Shown here: piece by piece, positions 39,533 to 49,504 of the stretch
Layout of the letters: each line of letters begins with the position of its first letter
How positions within the stretch are numbered: the stretch's first letter is position 1
Assembly: GCF_016613535.2 (NCBI RefSeq)
Contig: NZ_CP071518.1
Span: forward strand, 1,240,001-1,304,000
DNA length: 64,000 bases
Direction: 5' to 3'
From: Lysobacter solisilvae
GTDB lineage: Bacteria; Pseudomonadota; Gammaproteobacteria; Xanthomonadales; Xanthomonadaceae
The notes under the pieces: model-generated
What the model saw: the letters and a program-made list of their open reading frames with translations, nothing else
Database searches by the model: none
What the model was told of the DNA's origin: nothing
Translations under genes and position numbers: made by a program

Positions 39533-41568
39533 CAGCGCTTCGCCGGGCCCGCCATGGGCACGAAGCGGATCGCCTGCCCGCCGCCGGGCGCCAGGCGCAG
39601 GGCGAGGATGTTCTCGCGCGTCACCTCGCGCGACTGGCGGACGAACGCGAACGGCTGGGTCTTCCAGTCCGCCGCATCGCCGTCGCGGTAGATCTGCGCC
39701 AGGTAGCGGCGGCCCGGGTCGAGGAAGTCCAGCTTCACGTCCAGCGTGCGGGCCTGCTCGTCGCTCACCGCGCCCAGGTACCAGTCCTCGCTGTTGCGGT
39801 CCTTGCGCGCGATGGTCACGAAATCACCGACCTCGCCGTTGAGCACGCGGGTGTCCTGCCAGTCGGCGGGCACGTCCTTGATGAACTGGAAGGCCTCCAG
39901 GTGCTGCTCGTAGTGCTCGGGCAGGTCGGCGGCCATCTGGATCGGGCTGTACAGCACCACGTACTGCGCCAGCTGCTTGGCCAGCGTGCTCTGGATCGGC
40001 TGGCCGCCGCGGCCCTTCAGGCTCAGCACGCCCGGCGTGTAGTCCATCGGTCCGGCCAGCAGGCGGGTGAACACCAGGTTGGCCTCGTGCTCGGGCGGGT
40101 TGGGCGGGTTGCCCCAGGCGTTGAATTCCTGGCCGCGCGCACCCTCGCGGGCGATCCAGTTGGGATACGTGCGGCGCAGGCCGGTGTCCTTGATCGGCTC
40201 ATGCGCGTTGATGGCGATGTGGTGCCTGGCCGCGGCCTCGACCACGCGCAGGTGGTGGTTGCTGTTCCACTGCCCCTCGTGCCATTCGCGCACCACCGGG
40301 CCGCCGGCCGTGTCCTGCCGTTCGATCTGGCCCGCGTCGCAGACGTAGCCGGTCTTCACCGCGTCGACGCCCAGGCGCTCGAACAGGGTGAAGGCCGCGT
40401 CCATCTGCCGCTCGTAGTGGCTGGCGGCGCAGCCGGTCTCGTGGTGGCCGATCAGGTGCACGCCCTTGGACGCTCCGTACGCGGCGAGGGCTTCCAGGTC
40501 GTAGTCCGCGGTGGGCTTGCTGAAATCGAAGTCCCAGCCGTTGGCGAACCAGTCGCCGTCCCAGCCCACGTTCCAGCCTTCGACCAGCACGCCGCGGAAG
40601 CCGTGCTGCGCGGCGAAGTCGATGTAGCGCTTCGTCTCGGCCGTGGTCGCGCCATGTTTCGGCCCCGTCGCCCAGGACTGCGTGTCCAGGTGCAGCGACC
40701 ACCAGATGCCGACGTACTTGTGCGGCTTGAACCAGCTCACGTCGCCGAGCTTGTTGGGCTCGTTGAGATTGAGGATCAGGCTCGACTCGACCAGCCCGCC
40801 GGCGCGATCGGCGATCTGGATCGTCCGCCACGGCGTGTTGAACGGCGTGTGCCGCACGACCTTGGCGGGGCTGCCTGGCGTGAGCGAGGCGCGCAGGTGG
40901 TTGTCCTCGCCCTTGGCCAGGTTCATGCCGGCGTAGTCGACCAGCGCCGCCTCGTGCAGCGACACGTGCACGCCGTCAGCCGTACGCAGCGTGATCGGCG
41001 TCTGTGCCACGCCGACCTCGGCCAGCGGCGTGCGCGCGTACAGGTATTCCTCGCGGTTCCACTCGTAGGCGGGGATCCACCAGGCGGTGGCCGGGCGTGC
41101 GATGGCGAACTCGGTCAGCTCCTCCTGGATCTGCACCTCGTCCATCGCCGCCTGCTTCGGGAATTCGTAGCGCAAGCCCAGGCCGTCGTCGAACACCCGC
41201 AGCACCACGTCGAAGCGCCGCCGGTCATGGTCGCGCTCGACGAAGCTGGCGCGCAGTTCGTTGTAGTGCTCGCGCACGAACCGGCGCTCGCCCCAGGGCA
41301 GCTCCCAGGTGCCGTCGTGGCTGCGGGACACCTGCTTCTCCAGTTGCAGGCCGCGCAGCAGCTGGCGGCCGTTGCGCAGGATGAAGCCCAGGCGCGAGTC
41401 CCCGATCAGCGGCTGGCCGCGATGGGACACGCGATAGGCCAGGCGGCCTTCAGCATTGACGTCCAGCTCCACCGCGATCGCGCCGTCGGGCGAGGCGACG
41501 CTGGCGACGGTGTCGGCGTGGGCGGGGAGGGTGACGACAAGTAACGCAAGCGGCAGGAACGAACGCAT
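39532..41568 (-). CDS. GH97 alpha-glucosidase (SusB-like)
   Basis: The product has 678 aa. The signal peptide MRSFLPLALLVVTLPAHA places it in the periplasm. The GH97 N-terminal beta-sandwich (SPDGAIAVELDVNAEGRLAYRVSHRGQPLI) is followed by the TIM barrel with GVLVEGWNVGWDGDWFANGWDFDF, LIGHHETGC, INAHEPIKDTGLRRTYPNW and ARGQEFNAWGNPP. The Glu residues in HHETG, AHEP and GQEFN match the positions used by inverting GH97 enzymes such as SusB, so alpha-glucosidase activity is likelier than the retaining alpha-galactosidase type. The start at 41568 excludes the upstream repeat element, which is also open in this frame. Confidence 0.93.
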   Translation of the reverse strand: MRSFLPLALLVVTLPAHADTVASVASPDGAIAVELDVNAEGRLAYRVSHRGQPLIGDSRLGFILRNGRQLLRGLQLEKQVSRSHDGTWELPWGERRFVREHYNELRASFVERDHDRRRFDVVLRVFDDGLGLRYEFPKQAAMDEVQIQEELTEFAIARPATAWWIPAYEWNREEYLYARTPLAEVGVAQTPITLRTADGVHVSLHEAALVDYAGMNLAKGEDNHLRASLTPGSPAKVVRHTPFNTPWRTIQIADRAGGLVESSLILNLNEPNKLGDVSWFKPHKYVGIWWSLHLDTQSWATGPKHGATTAETKRYIDFAAQHGFRGVLVEGWNVGWDGDWFANGWDFDFSKPTADYDLEALAAYGASKGVHLIGHHETGCAASHYERQMDAAFTLFERLGVDAVKTGYVCDAGQIERQDTAGGPVVREWHEGQWNSNHHLRVVEAAARHHIAINAHEPIKDTGLRRTYPNWIAREGARGQEFNAWGNPPNPPEHEANLVFTRLLAGPMDYTPGVLSLKGRGGQPIQSTLAKQLAQYVVLYSPIQMAADLPEHYEQHLEAFQFIKDVPADWQDTRVLNGEVGDFVTIARKDRNSEDWYLGAVSDEQARTLDVKLDFLDPGRRYLAQIYRDGDAADWKTQPFAFVRQSREVTRENILALRLAPGGGQAIRFVPMAGPAKR

Positions 41569-41598
41569 GGATTGGCCCCAGGATTGAACTGTCAGATC

Positions 41599-41693
41599 GT
41601 CATCCCCGCGAACGCGGGGATCCAGTGACTTGCGCTCCAATCGCTGGAATGCGCGAAAGCCAGTCGCTGGATTACCGCCTTCGCGGGAATGAC
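41599..41693. repeat. MITE/REP-like element with 27-bp imperfect terminal inverted repeats
   Basis: 41599-41625 (GTCATCCCCGCGAACGCGGG then GATCCAG) is the imperfect inverse of 41667-41693. It is the widespread GTCATYCCCGCGAAxGCGGG dyad of proteobacterial genomes. The 41-base middle also pairs partly. It lies in the 165-base gap between GH97 and pulA, both on the minus strand, and could separate their transcripts. Confidence 0.8.
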
Positions 41694-41733
41694 GGGCAAG
41701 GAAATTTCGGCTGCGAGCAGGCCGCAACCCGCG

Positions 41734-44457
41734 TCACTCCACCACATACACCACCACCGCCCGCGCCGGCACCACGAACTTGCCGTTCGTTGCGTCGTAC
41801 TTGGTCTCACGCACCCGCGTGTCCGCGCCCCCGCGCAGGACCGGATGCAGCACATACCGCTTGTCCTTCTCCTCCGGAAGCACCAGCGACTGCGCCTGCG
41901 GCGAAACGTTGAGCAGGTACAGCACCTCGCGGAAATTCGCACCCGGATAGCCCGCGCCGTCCAGGTGGCCCGCGATCACGACCGGGTTCTGTGCAGGTCC
42001 GGTGTTGCCGAACCGCAGCAGCGCCTCCACCTCGGCGGCCGAGCGCAGGCGGAACAGCGAGGAACTGCGCCGGATCCGCAACAGGTCGCGGAAGCCATCG
42101 CGCATGAAGGCGATGTCGGCGGGCGTCGGCCGGATCGCCGCCGCGTCGGCTAGGGCCGGGCGCAGCAGGTCCCAGTCCTTGCCGTTGTCCGCCGCGGGCG
42201 GCAGGCCGGTGCCGAAGAAATTGTCGCGGCCCTCCCAGTCGATGCGGTTGAACCAGTCCCCGGAATCGAAGCTGTTGCGGTCCAGCGACTTGGAGCGCAG
42301 CAGGTCCATGCCGGCGTGGAAATACGCGATGCCCTGGCTGAAGGCCACCAGCGCCGCGCCGAGCAGCTGCACGCGGGCGCGGTCTTCGCGCGGGGTGTCG
42401 CGCGGCAGCTTGAGCACGCCGATGTCGAACAGGGTCGGGTTGTCGTGGTTCTCGACGTAGTTCACCACCTCGCCCGGCTGCGTGGCGTACCCGGCCGGCT
42501 GTCCCTTGTAGTCCAGTTGCGACAGCGGGCGCACGTCGCCCGTCGCCGTCTGCAACGGGTAGTCGCGCAGGGTGCCGGCCAGGCCCGCGCGCACCAGGTC
42601 GGCGCCGGCCAGCAGCGCGGACCGGGTCGCGTCGGCGTGGCCATTGGGGGCGTAATGCAGGCCAGTGAGCCAGCCCTGCGCCTGCAGCGCCGCGCCGCTG
42701 TCGCAGCAGCCGCCACCGCGGGCTGCATCGCGCATGCGATCACTGAACGTGCCGATCCCGCTGCCGCCCAGTGAACGCTGCGAGGCCTGCACGAAGCGCC
42801 GGCCGTCGGCGACCTCGCCGAAGTTCCAGCCCTCGCCAATGAGGTCGACATGGCGCCCGGCCGCGGCGTCGGCGCGGCGCTGCACCTGTTCCATCGCCGC
42901 GCGCGGCTGGTGGCCCATCAGGTCGAAGCGGAATGAGTCGATGCGATGGTGTGCGGCCCACAGCGCGACCGAGTCGGCCATCAGGCGCGCCATCATCGCG
43001 TGCTCGGTGGCCGTGTTGTCGCAGCAGGTCGAGCGCTCCACGACGCCCTTCGCATCCAGCCGGTGGTAATAGCCGGGCACGATGCGGTCGAGCACCGAAC
43101 GCGCCTGCTGCCCGGCCACCGTGGTGTGGTTGTAGACCACGTCCATGCCCACGCGCAGCCCGGACGCGTGCAGCGCGGCGACCATCGCGCGGAATTCGCG
43201 GATGCGCACCGCGCCGTCGGCGGCATCGCTGGCGTAGCTGCCTTCCGGCGCGCTGTAGTGATAGGGGTCGTAGCCCCAGTTGAAGCAGTCGTGCGCGGCC
43301 TGCGCCATGACCAGGGCCTGTTGCGACGCGCTGTCGGGCGCGGCGGCGGGCACGCGCGGCGTCGCGCAGCCGGCCTCGGGAATGGTGGCGATGTCGAACA
43401 CCGGCAGCAGGTGCACGTCCGTCAGGCCCGCCCGGGCCAACTTGCGCAGGTGGCGCATGCCCGCCGATCCGGCATGGGTGAAGGCGCGGTAGCGCCCGCG
43501 GTCGGCGGCCGGCACGGTGGGGTCGTCGCGCGAGAAGTCGCGCACGTGCAGTTCGTAGATCGACATGTCCGTGGCGGCGGCCAGCGGTCGCGGACGCGGC
43601 GCATCCGACCAGCCCGGCGGCGCCAGTGCGGGGTCGGCGAGGTCCGCCAGGTAGCTGCGCCGCGAGTCGGTGGTGAGGCTGACCGAATACGGGTCGGTCA
43701 CCCGGTTGCGCACCACGCCCACGCCGGGGACGTAGACGTCGACCAGATAGGTGTAGTAACGCCCCCGCTGGTCACCGCGCAAGGTTGCCGACCAGGTGCC
43801 GGACGCGTCGTCGCGCCGCAGGGTGTACACCTCGCGCGACGCGCCCGCGCCGGTGTCGTGCAGGCAAGCGGCGACCTGGCGGGCGGTGGGCGCCCACACG
43901 CCCAGCTGGGTCGATGCGGCGGTTACCTCGGCCCCGAGCGGGGCTTCCAGCGCGGCCCGGTGGAGATCGTCCAGCGCGCCCGGCCATTGCACGTGGGTGG
44001 CATCGAGCACGCGGCCCTGCGCGTCCTCGCGTGCCAGCAGCAACTGGCCACGCAGCCATCGTGCCAGCGGCGCGCCGTCGGGCAGCGACAGTACCGGGCC
44101 CGGCGCGAGGAAGGCCAAGCGCGCCGCGGCTGCGGCCGGTGCCTTCGCCAGGCTCAGCGTGATCGAGTCATCGGCCCCGCTCACGGCCTGGCCGGGCCGG
44201 GCCTGCAACTGCGCGTCGGCCGAGTGGTGCAGGCGGTAGCGACCTTGGGCCGGCGCGTCGGGCCACTGCAGGTGGCGGCCGTCCAGTGCGTAGGCGCGCG
44301 CATCAGCCGCCGCATGTGGAGCCGCATGCAGGGTCTTCGCCCACCCGGGCGCGTCGCAGGCGGCGCGCAGGGCGGCCGCGTCGGCCGCGTCCGCGCGTGC
44401 GGAGGACGGGTGCGCGAGCGCCGGGAGCGGGACGGTCGCGGCCAGCACGGCCGCCAT
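41734..44457 (-). CDS. Pullulanase-type alpha-1,6-glucosidase
   Basis: It has about 907 aa from ATG 44457 (signal peptide [22 protein letters not shown]); an alternative ATG at 44505 would add 16 residues but overlaps the operator. The order is a pullulanase N-terminal domain, a CBM48-like part ([17 protein letters not shown]), then the GH13 barrel with [38 protein letters not shown] (nucleophile), [12 protein letters not shown] (acid) and [14 protein letters not shown]. The YNHT and GEGWNFGE forms are those of PulA-type debranching enzymes. Predicted role: removing alpha-1,6 branches of imported or extracellular maltodextrin, periplasmic. Confidence 0.92.
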   Translation of the reverse strand: MAAVLAATVPLPALAHPSSARADAADAAALRAACDAPGWAKTLHAAPHAAADARAYALDGRHLQWPDAPAQGRYRLHHSADAQLQARPGQAVSGADDSITLSLAKAPAAAAARLAFLAPGPVLSLPDGAPLARWLRGQLLLAREDAQGRVLDATHVQWPGALDDLHRAALEAPLGAEVTAASTQLGVWAPTARQVAACLHDTGAGASREVYTLRRDDASGTWSATLRGDQRGRYYTYLVDVYVPGVGVVRNRVTDPYSVSLTTDSRRSYLADLADPALAPPGWSDAPRPRPLAAATDMSIYELHVRDFSRDDPTVPAADRGRYRAFTHAGSAGMRHLRKLARAGLTDVHLLPVFDIATIPEAGCATPRVPAAAPDSASQQALVMAQAAHDCFNWGYDPYHYSAPEGSYASDAADGAVRIREFRAMVAALHASGLRVGMDVVYNHTTVAGQQARSVLDRIVPGYYHRLDAKGVVERSTCCDNTATEHAMMARLMADSVALWAAHHRIDSFRFDLMGHQPRAAMEQVQRRADAAAGRHVDLIGEGWNFGEVADGRRFVQASQRSLGGSGIGTFSDRMRDAARGGGCCDSGAALQAQGWLTGLHYAPNGHADATRSALLAGADLVRAGLAGTLRDYPLQTATGDVRPLSQLDYKGQPAGYATQPGEVVNYVENHDNPTLFDIGVLKLPRDTPREDRARVQLLGAALVAFSQGIAYFHAGMDLLRSKSLDRNSFDSGDWFNRIDWEGRDNFFGTGLPPAADNGKDWDLLRPALADAAAIRPTPADIAFMRDGFRDLLRIRRSSSLFRLRSAAEVEALLRFGNTGPAQNPVVIAGHLDGAGYPGANFREVLYLLNVSPQAQSLVLPEEKDKRYVLHPVLRGGADTRVRETKYDATNGKFVVPARAVVVYVVE

Positions 44458-44504
44458 CACGACGGCGGTCACAACGTCGATCACGTTCGCCGCCGATCCC
44501 GGCA

Positions 44505-44518
44505 TGAATACGTTTGCA
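44505..44518. promoter_or_regulatory. LacI-type operator between pulA and the halogenase
   Basis: TGAATACGTTTGCA lies between the divergent pullulanase and halogenase genes, 103 bases before the halogenase start. It matches TGNAWACGWWTNCA, as do the sites at 23291, 34133 and 47905. Confidence 0.75.
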
Positions 44519-44620
44519 TGACGCCGTTCCACGCCGGTCGACGGTTGCGGGCGCGAAGCACAATGGGCCGGCGCCTGCGGGCGGGCATACTCCGGTTCGA
44601 CGGCGGGCAGAGGATCAGTC

Positions 44621-46153
44621 ATGAGTGAAGGCAGTCAGGGGCGCGTGCGGGACATCGTGATCGTGGGCGGTGGCACCGCCGGCTGGATGGCAGCCGCGGC
44701 GTTGTCGAAGCTGCTCACGCGCGAGTACTCGATCCGCGTGGTCGAATCGGAGGAGATCGGCACCGTCGGCGTCGGCGAGGCCACGATCCCGATGATCAAG
44801 CTGTTCAACAACGCGCTGGAGATCGACGAGAACGACTTCATCCGCCAGACCAAGGGCTCGTTCAAGCTGGGCATCGAGTTCGTCGACTGGGGCCGGCTGG
44901 GCGAGACCTACATCCACGCGTTCGGCAAGATCGGCCAGGACCTGGGCATGGTGCCCTTCTACCAGTACTGGCTGAAGATGCGCCAGGCCGGCAAGGCCGC
45001 GCCGCTGGACGAGTACTGCATCACCGCGTGGGCCAGCCGGCACAACAAGTTCATGCGGGCGATGCCCGAGCGGCCCAATTCGCCGCTGGCCGACATCGCC
45101 TACGCCTATCACTTCGACGCCAGCCTTTACGCGCGCTACCTGCGCGGCTATTGCGAGGCGCGTGGCGTGGTGCGCACCGAGGGCAAGGTGGTCGACGTGC
45201 AGTTGCGCGGCGAGGACGGCTTCGTCGAGTCCGTGCAGCTGGAAAGCGGCGAGCGTATCGGCGGCCAGCTGTTCATCGACTGCTCCGGCTTCCGCGGACT
45301 GCTGATCGAACAGGCGCTCAAGACCGGCTACATCGACTGGAACGAGTGGCTGCCCTGCGACCGCGCCGTGGCCGTGCCCTGCGCGAGCGACCGCGCGCTC
45401 ACGCCGTTCACCCGCTGCACCGCGCGTGAATCGGGCTGGCAGTGGCGCATCCCGCTGCAGCATCGCGTCGGCAACGGCTATGTGTTCGCCAGCCGCTTCA
45501 TCAGCGAGGACGAGGCCACCGCCAAGCTGCTGGCCAACCTGGAAGGGGAAGCGCTGGCGCCGCCGCGCGTGCTGCGCTTCGTCGCCGGCAAGCGGCGCAA
45601 GTTCTGGAACCGCAACGTGGTCGCGATGGGCCTGGCGGGCGGCTTCATGGAGCCGCTGGAATCGACCAGCATCCACCTGATCCAGTCGGCGATCGCGCGG
45701 CTGACCGCGTTCTTCCCGCACGCCGGCTTCGACCAGGCCGACATCGACGAGTTCAACGCGCACTCCGATTTCGAGTACGACCGCATCCGCGACTTCCTGG
45801 TGCTGCATTACAAGGCCACGGCGCGCGACGACTCCGCGTTCTGGAACCACTGCCGCACGATGCCGATCCCGGACAGCCTGCAGCGCAAGATCGACCTGTT
45901 CCGCACCAGCGGCCGGGTGTTCCGCGAGAACAACGAGATGTTCACCGAGATGAGCTGGGTGCAGGTGATGCTCGGCCAGGGCATCGCGCCGCGGGGCTAC
46001 CACGCGCTGGTCGACATCTATCCCGAGGCGCGGATCACCGAGTACCTGGACAGCGTGCGCCACGTCATCGGCAACTGCGTGGAGGCCATGCCCTCGCACG
46101 ACGCGTTCATCGCGCGGTATTGCGCGATCGACAAGGAGACGATGGCGGCCTGA
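44621..46153 (+). CDS. Flavin-dependent (tryptophan/indole-type) halogenase
   Basis: The product has 510 aa. Seen: FAD-binding [11 protein letters not shown] (residues 13-23), the halogenase motif WQWRIP at 273-278, and Lys82 in [14 protein letters not shown], which aligns in context with the catalytic lysine that carries hypohalous acid. VGEATIP and [24 protein letters not shown] are the other family blocks. It is cytoplasmic and needs a separate flavin reductase, which is not in the window. It shares a divergent spacer and operator with pulA. Halogenases in Xanthomonas and Brevundimonas sugar loci prefer small indoles, but the natural substrate here is unknown. Confidence 0.93.
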   Translation: MSEGSQGRVRDIVIVGGGTAGWMAAAALSKLLTREYSIRVVESEEIGTVGVGEATIPMIKLFNNALEIDENDFIRQTKGSFKLGIEFVDWGRLGETYIHAFGKIGQDLGMVPFYQYWLKMRQAGKAAPLDEYCITAWASRHNKFMRAMPERPNSPLADIAYAYHFDASLYARYLRGYCEARGVVRTEGKVVDVQLRGEDGFVESVQLESGERIGGQLFIDCSGFRGLLIEQALKTGYIDWNEWLPCDRAVAVPCASDRALTPFTRCTARESGWQWRIPLQHRVGNGYVFASRFISEDEATAKLLANLEGEALAPPRVLRFVAGKRRKFWNRNVVAMGLAGGFMEPLESTSIHLIQSAIARLTAFFPHAGFDQADIDEFNAHSDFEYDRIRDFLVLHYKATARDDSAFWNHCRTMPIPDSLQRKIDLFRTSGRVFRENNEMFTEMSWVQVMLGQGIAPRGYHALVDIYPEARITEYLDSVRHVIGNCVEAMPSHDAFIARYCAIDKETMAA

Positions 46154-46172
46154 GGCCGCCGACCGCCCGGCC

Positions 46173-47822
46173 TCAGCCCAGCGTGGCGTACAGCACGCCA
46201 TGCGCGGGCAGGTGCACGAGGACGCCCGGGCCATCGGCCCCGTCCGCCTTGCCGTCGACGATGCGGCCATTGCGCACGCCGGGCGCGTCCACCGACTGGG
46301 CAGGCTGCGCCAGCGGCAGCCAGCATTCCACCGGCGCGCCGGACAGATTGAACACGGCCAGCAGGGCGGCGTGCCCATGGGGCTCGCGAACGAAGGCCAG
46401 GACGGGCTCGGGCGCGTCGACGAAGGCAATCGCGCCGGTGCAAAGCGCCGGCTGCGCGCGTCGCCAGTGCAGGAACGCGCGGGTGGCGTTGAGCACAGAA
46501 TGCGGATCGTCTTCCTGCGCGGCCACATTGCGGGCGACGTGTTCGGGCGGGACCGGCAGCCACGGCTGGCCCGTACCGTCGGTGAATCCCCCGTGCGCGG
46601 CGCCGGTCCACGGCATCGGCGTGCGGCAGCCGTCGCGGCCCTTGAAGTTCGGCCAGAACGCGATGCCGTACGGGTCGCGCAACGATTCGAACGGGACGTC
46701 GGCTTCCGGCAGGCCCAGTTCCTCGCCCTGGTACAGGCAGACCGAGCCGCGCAACGAGCACACCATCGCCACCAGCTGGGCGGCGAACTCCGGCGGCGGA
46801 TTCGCGCCACCCCAGCGCGTCACCGCGCGGCGCACGTCATGGTTGGAAATCGCCCAGCACGGCCAACCCTGGGTCATCTTCGCTTCGAGCGCCTCGACGG
46901 TGCCGCGGATGTAGCCGGCGCTGAAGTCGTCGGTGAGCAGCTCGAAGCTGTAGCCCATGTGCAGACGGGCGTCGTTGCAGTATTCGGCGGTGGTCGCCAG
47001 CGAGTCCTCGGAAGAGATCTCGCCCAGCGCGGCGGCGTCCGGATAGCGGTCGAGCAGGGCGCGCAGATCCTCCAGGAAGGCAAGGTTCTCCGGCTGCGTG
47101 TTGTTGTGCCAGTGGTACTGGAACGCGTACGGATTGTCCGCGCTGAAGCCGCGGCCGGTGCGCAGGTGCGCGGGCTTGGGCGGGTTGTCGCGCAGCTGCG
47201 CGTCGTGGAAGCAGAAGTTGATCGCGTCCAGCCGCAGCCCGTCCACGCCCTTGTCCAGCCAGAACCGCACGTTGTCCAGCGTTGCCGCCTGCACGTCGGG
47301 GTGGTGGAAGTTGAGGTCGGGCTGCGAGGTCAGGAAGTTGTGCAGGTAATACTGGCTTCGTCGTGGTTCCCACTTCCAGGCCACGCCGCCGAAGATCGAC
47401 AGCCAGTTGTTGGGCGGCGTGCCGTCCTCGCGCGCGTCGGCCCACACGTACCAGTCCGCGCGCGGATTGACCCGGCTCTCGCGGCTCTGCCTGAACCAGT
47501 CATGCTCGATCGAGGTGTGGCTGAGCACCTGGTCGATCATCACCTTGATGCCCAGGCCGTGCGCCCTGGCGAGCAGGCGGTCGAAGTCGTCCAGCGTGCC
47601 GAACAGCGGATCGACCGCGCGATAGTCGGCGATGTCGTAGCCGTAATCGGCCATCGGCGACTTGAAGAAGGGCGAGATCCAGATCGCGTCCACGCCCAGG
47701 CTGGCCACGTAGTCCAGCCGGTCGATGATGCCGGCCAGGTCGCCGACGCCATCCCCGTTGGTATCCAGGAAACTGCGCGGGTAGATCTGGTAGATCACCG
47801 CGCCTTGCCACCAGCGGTTCAT
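46173..47822 (-). CDS. GH13 alpha-glucosidase (XgtA/oligo-1,6-glucosidase type)
   Basis: The product has 549 aa and has no signal peptide, so it is cytoplasmic. WWQGAVIYQIYPRSFLDTNGDGVGDLAGI starts the barrel. Catalytic residues: Asp199 (GVDGLRLDAINF), Glu268 (ALGEISS) and Asp329 (ISNHDVRR). The calcium-free DTNGDGVGDL loop and the QVLSHTS region I are those of the Xanthomonas alpha-glucosidase XgtA group, which also transglucosylates. It would split imported maltose and maltodextrins to glucose for Glk. It is divergent from the MFS transporter, with the operator between them. Start ATG 47822. Confidence 0.93.
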   Translation of the reverse strand: MNRWWQGAVIYQIYPRSFLDTNGDGVGDLAGIIDRLDYVASLGVDAIWISPFFKSPMADYGYDIADYRAVDPLFGTLDDFDRLLARAHGLGIKVMIDQVLSHTSIEHDWFRQSRESRVNPRADWYVWADAREDGTPPNNWLSIFGGVAWKWEPRRSQYYLHNFLTSQPDLNFHHPDVQAATLDNVRFWLDKGVDGLRLDAINFCFHDAQLRDNPPKPAHLRTGRGFSADNPYAFQYHWHNNTQPENLAFLEDLRALLDRYPDAAALGEISSEDSLATTAEYCNDARLHMGYSFELLTDDFSAGYIRGTVEALEAKMTQGWPCWAISNHDVRRAVTRWGGANPPPEFAAQLVAMVCSLRGSVCLYQGEELGLPEADVPFESLRDPYGIAFWPNFKGRDGCRTPMPWTGAAHGGFTDGTGQPWLPVPPEHVARNVAAQEDDPHSVLNATRAFLHWRRAQPALCTGAIAFVDAPEPVLAFVREPHGHAALLAVFNLSGAPVECWLPLAQPAQSVDAPGVRNGRIVDGKADGADGPGVLVHLPAHGVLYATLG

Positions 47823-47904
47823 CGCGATCGCGTCCCCGGCCCGAAAGCGGGGACTATTCCACGCCGCGCCGTGCCGGGCGCGGGCGCGGAGTCATGCACG
47901 GGCC

Positions 47905-47918
47905 TGAATACGATTACA
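47905..47918. promoter_or_regulatory. LacI-type operator between the alpha-glucosidase and the MFS transporter
   Basis: TGAATACGATTACA fits TGNAWACGWWTNCA, with the right half weaker than in the other sites. It lies 83 bases before the alpha-glucosidase start and 62-76 bases before the transporter start. Confidence 0.65.
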
Positions 47919-47979
47919 TTTCATGGTGCAGTGCGGGCACTGACTACCATGCCGCACCGCACACCACCACGGACACCGC

Positions 47980-49500
47980 GTGAGCGAAATCCGCATGAGC
48001 CCGACCGCCCCGTCACACAAGCCGCCGCTGTCGTTCTGGCAGATCTGGAACATGTGCTTCGGTTTCCTGGGCATCCAGTTCGGGTTCGCCCTGCAGAACG
48101 CCAACGTCAGCCGGATCTTCCAGACGCTGGGCGCGCCGATGGACGACATCCCGATGCTGTGGATCGCCGCGCCGCTGACCGGGCTGCTGGTGCAGCCCAT
48201 CGTCGGCTACTTCTCCGACCGCACCTGGACTGGCCTGGGCCGGCGCCGGCCATATTTCCTCGCCGGTGCGGTGCTGACGACCCTGGCGTTGCTGTTCATG
48301 CCCAACTCGCCCACGCTTTGGATCGCCGCGGGCCTGCTGTGGATCCTGGACGCCTCGATCAACATCTCGATGGAGCCGTTCCGCGCATTCGTCGGTGACC
48401 AGCTGCCCGTGCGCCAGCGCGCCAGCGGCTATGCGATGCAGAGTTTCTTCATCGGCGTGGGCGCGGTAGTTGCCAGCCTGCTGCCGTGGCTGCTGGAGAA
48501 GGCGGGCGTGGCCAACACCGCCGGCCCGGGCGAAGTGCCCGACACGGTGCGCTATGCCTTCTACGCCGGCGGCGCGGTGCTGATGGCGGCCATCGGCTGG
48601 ACGGTGCTGCGCACCCGCGAGTATCCGCCCGAGACGCTGCGGGCGTGGGACGAGGCGCCCGCGCTGGTGCGGCGGGCGAAGGATCCGGCGCGCATGCGCG
48701 GCCTGGCGCTGGCATGGCTGGCGGTCGGCGTGCTGGGCATCGCGCTGGTCGCGGGCCAGGGCTGGGCGAAGGAGCTGTACGTGTTCACAGGGCTCATCGC
48801 CTCCTATGGCCTGCTGCTGTTGCTGCGCACCCTGTGGCGCGGCGAGAGTGCCTTCACTCACATCATGGACGACCTGCACGACATGCCGGGCACGATGCGG
48901 CAGCTCGCCGTCGTCCAGTTCTTCTCCTGGTTCGCGCTGTTCGCGATGTGGATCTACACCACCGGCGCGGTCACCAGCGTGCACTACGGCAGCAGCGACC
49001 CCACCGCGGCTGCGTACAACGAGGGCGCCAACTGGGTCGGCGTGCTGTTCGCGGCCTACAACGGCTTCGCCGCCCTGGCCGCGATCGTCATCCCCTGGAT
49101 GGTCAAGCGCTGGGGCCTGCGCGTGAGCCACCTGGTCAACGCCACCCTGGGCGGGCTGGGCCTGCTGTCGTTCGCCTTCATCCGTGATCCGCAGTGGCTG
49201 CTGCTGTCCATGGTCGGCGTGGGGTTCGCCTGGGCCTCGATCCTGTCGCTGCCGTATGCGCTGCTGTCCGACAGCGTGCCGGCGGCCAAGATGGGCGTGT
49301 ACATGGGCATTTTCAACTTCTTCATCGTGATCCCGCAGCTGGTCGCCGCCAGCCTGCTGGGCGTGCTGCTGAAGGTGTTCTTCGGCACGCAGCCGATCTA
49401 CGCACTGGTGATCGGCGGCGTCAGCATGATCGTCGCCGGGCTGTGCGTGCTGCGCGTGCGCGAACCCGCCCGCCAGCCCGCCGTCGCGGCGGCTTCGTGA
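47980..49500 (+). CDS. MFS maltose/maltodextrin transporter (SUT/MalA-like)
   Basis: The product has 506 aa from GTG 47980, or 501 aa from ATG 47995. It has twelve spans. FWQIWNMCFGFLGIQFGFALQNANVSRIFQTLG opens TM1, and VGYFSDRTWTGLGRRRPYFLAGA is the loop 2-3 motif typical of the plant sucrose transporter/bacterial maltose transporter group. ASINISMEPFRAFVGDQLPVRQRASGYAMQS and SLPYALLSDSVPAAKMGVYMGIFNFFIVIPQ follow. It moves disaccharide or maltodextrin over the inner membrane with protons. The lipoprotein amylase gene starts 4 bases after its stop, so the two are coupled. Confidence 0.92.
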   Translation: MSEIRMSPTAPSHKPPLSFWQIWNMCFGFLGIQFGFALQNANVSRIFQTLGAPMDDIPMLWIAAPLTGLLVQPIVGYFSDRTWTGLGRRRPYFLAGAVLTTLALLFMPNSPTLWIAAGLLWILDASINISMEPFRAFVGDQLPVRQRASGYAMQSFFIGVGAVVASLLPWLLEKAGVANTAGPGEVPDTVRYAFYAGGAVLMAAIGWTVLRTREYPPETLRAWDEAPALVRRAKDPARMRGLALAWLAVGVLGIALVAGQGWAKELYVFTGLIASYGLLLLLRTLWRGESAFTHIMDDLHDMPGTMRQLAVVQFFSWFALFAMWIYTTGAVTSVHYGSSDPTAAAYNEGANWVGVLFAAYNGFAALAAIVIPWMVKRWGLRVSHLVNATLGGLGLLSFAFIRDPQWLLLSMVGVGFAWASILSLPYALLSDSVPAAKMGVYMGIFNFFIVIPQLVAASLLGVLLKVFFGTQPIYALVIGGVSMIVAGLCVLRVREPARQPAVAAAS

Positions 49501-49504
49501 GGAC

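Noticed and set aside
44505..44518. ATG at 44505 as the pulA start
   Set aside because: It falls at the edge of the operator, leaving no room for promoter and ribosome site; ATG 44457 begins a cleaner signal peptide. It remains possible.
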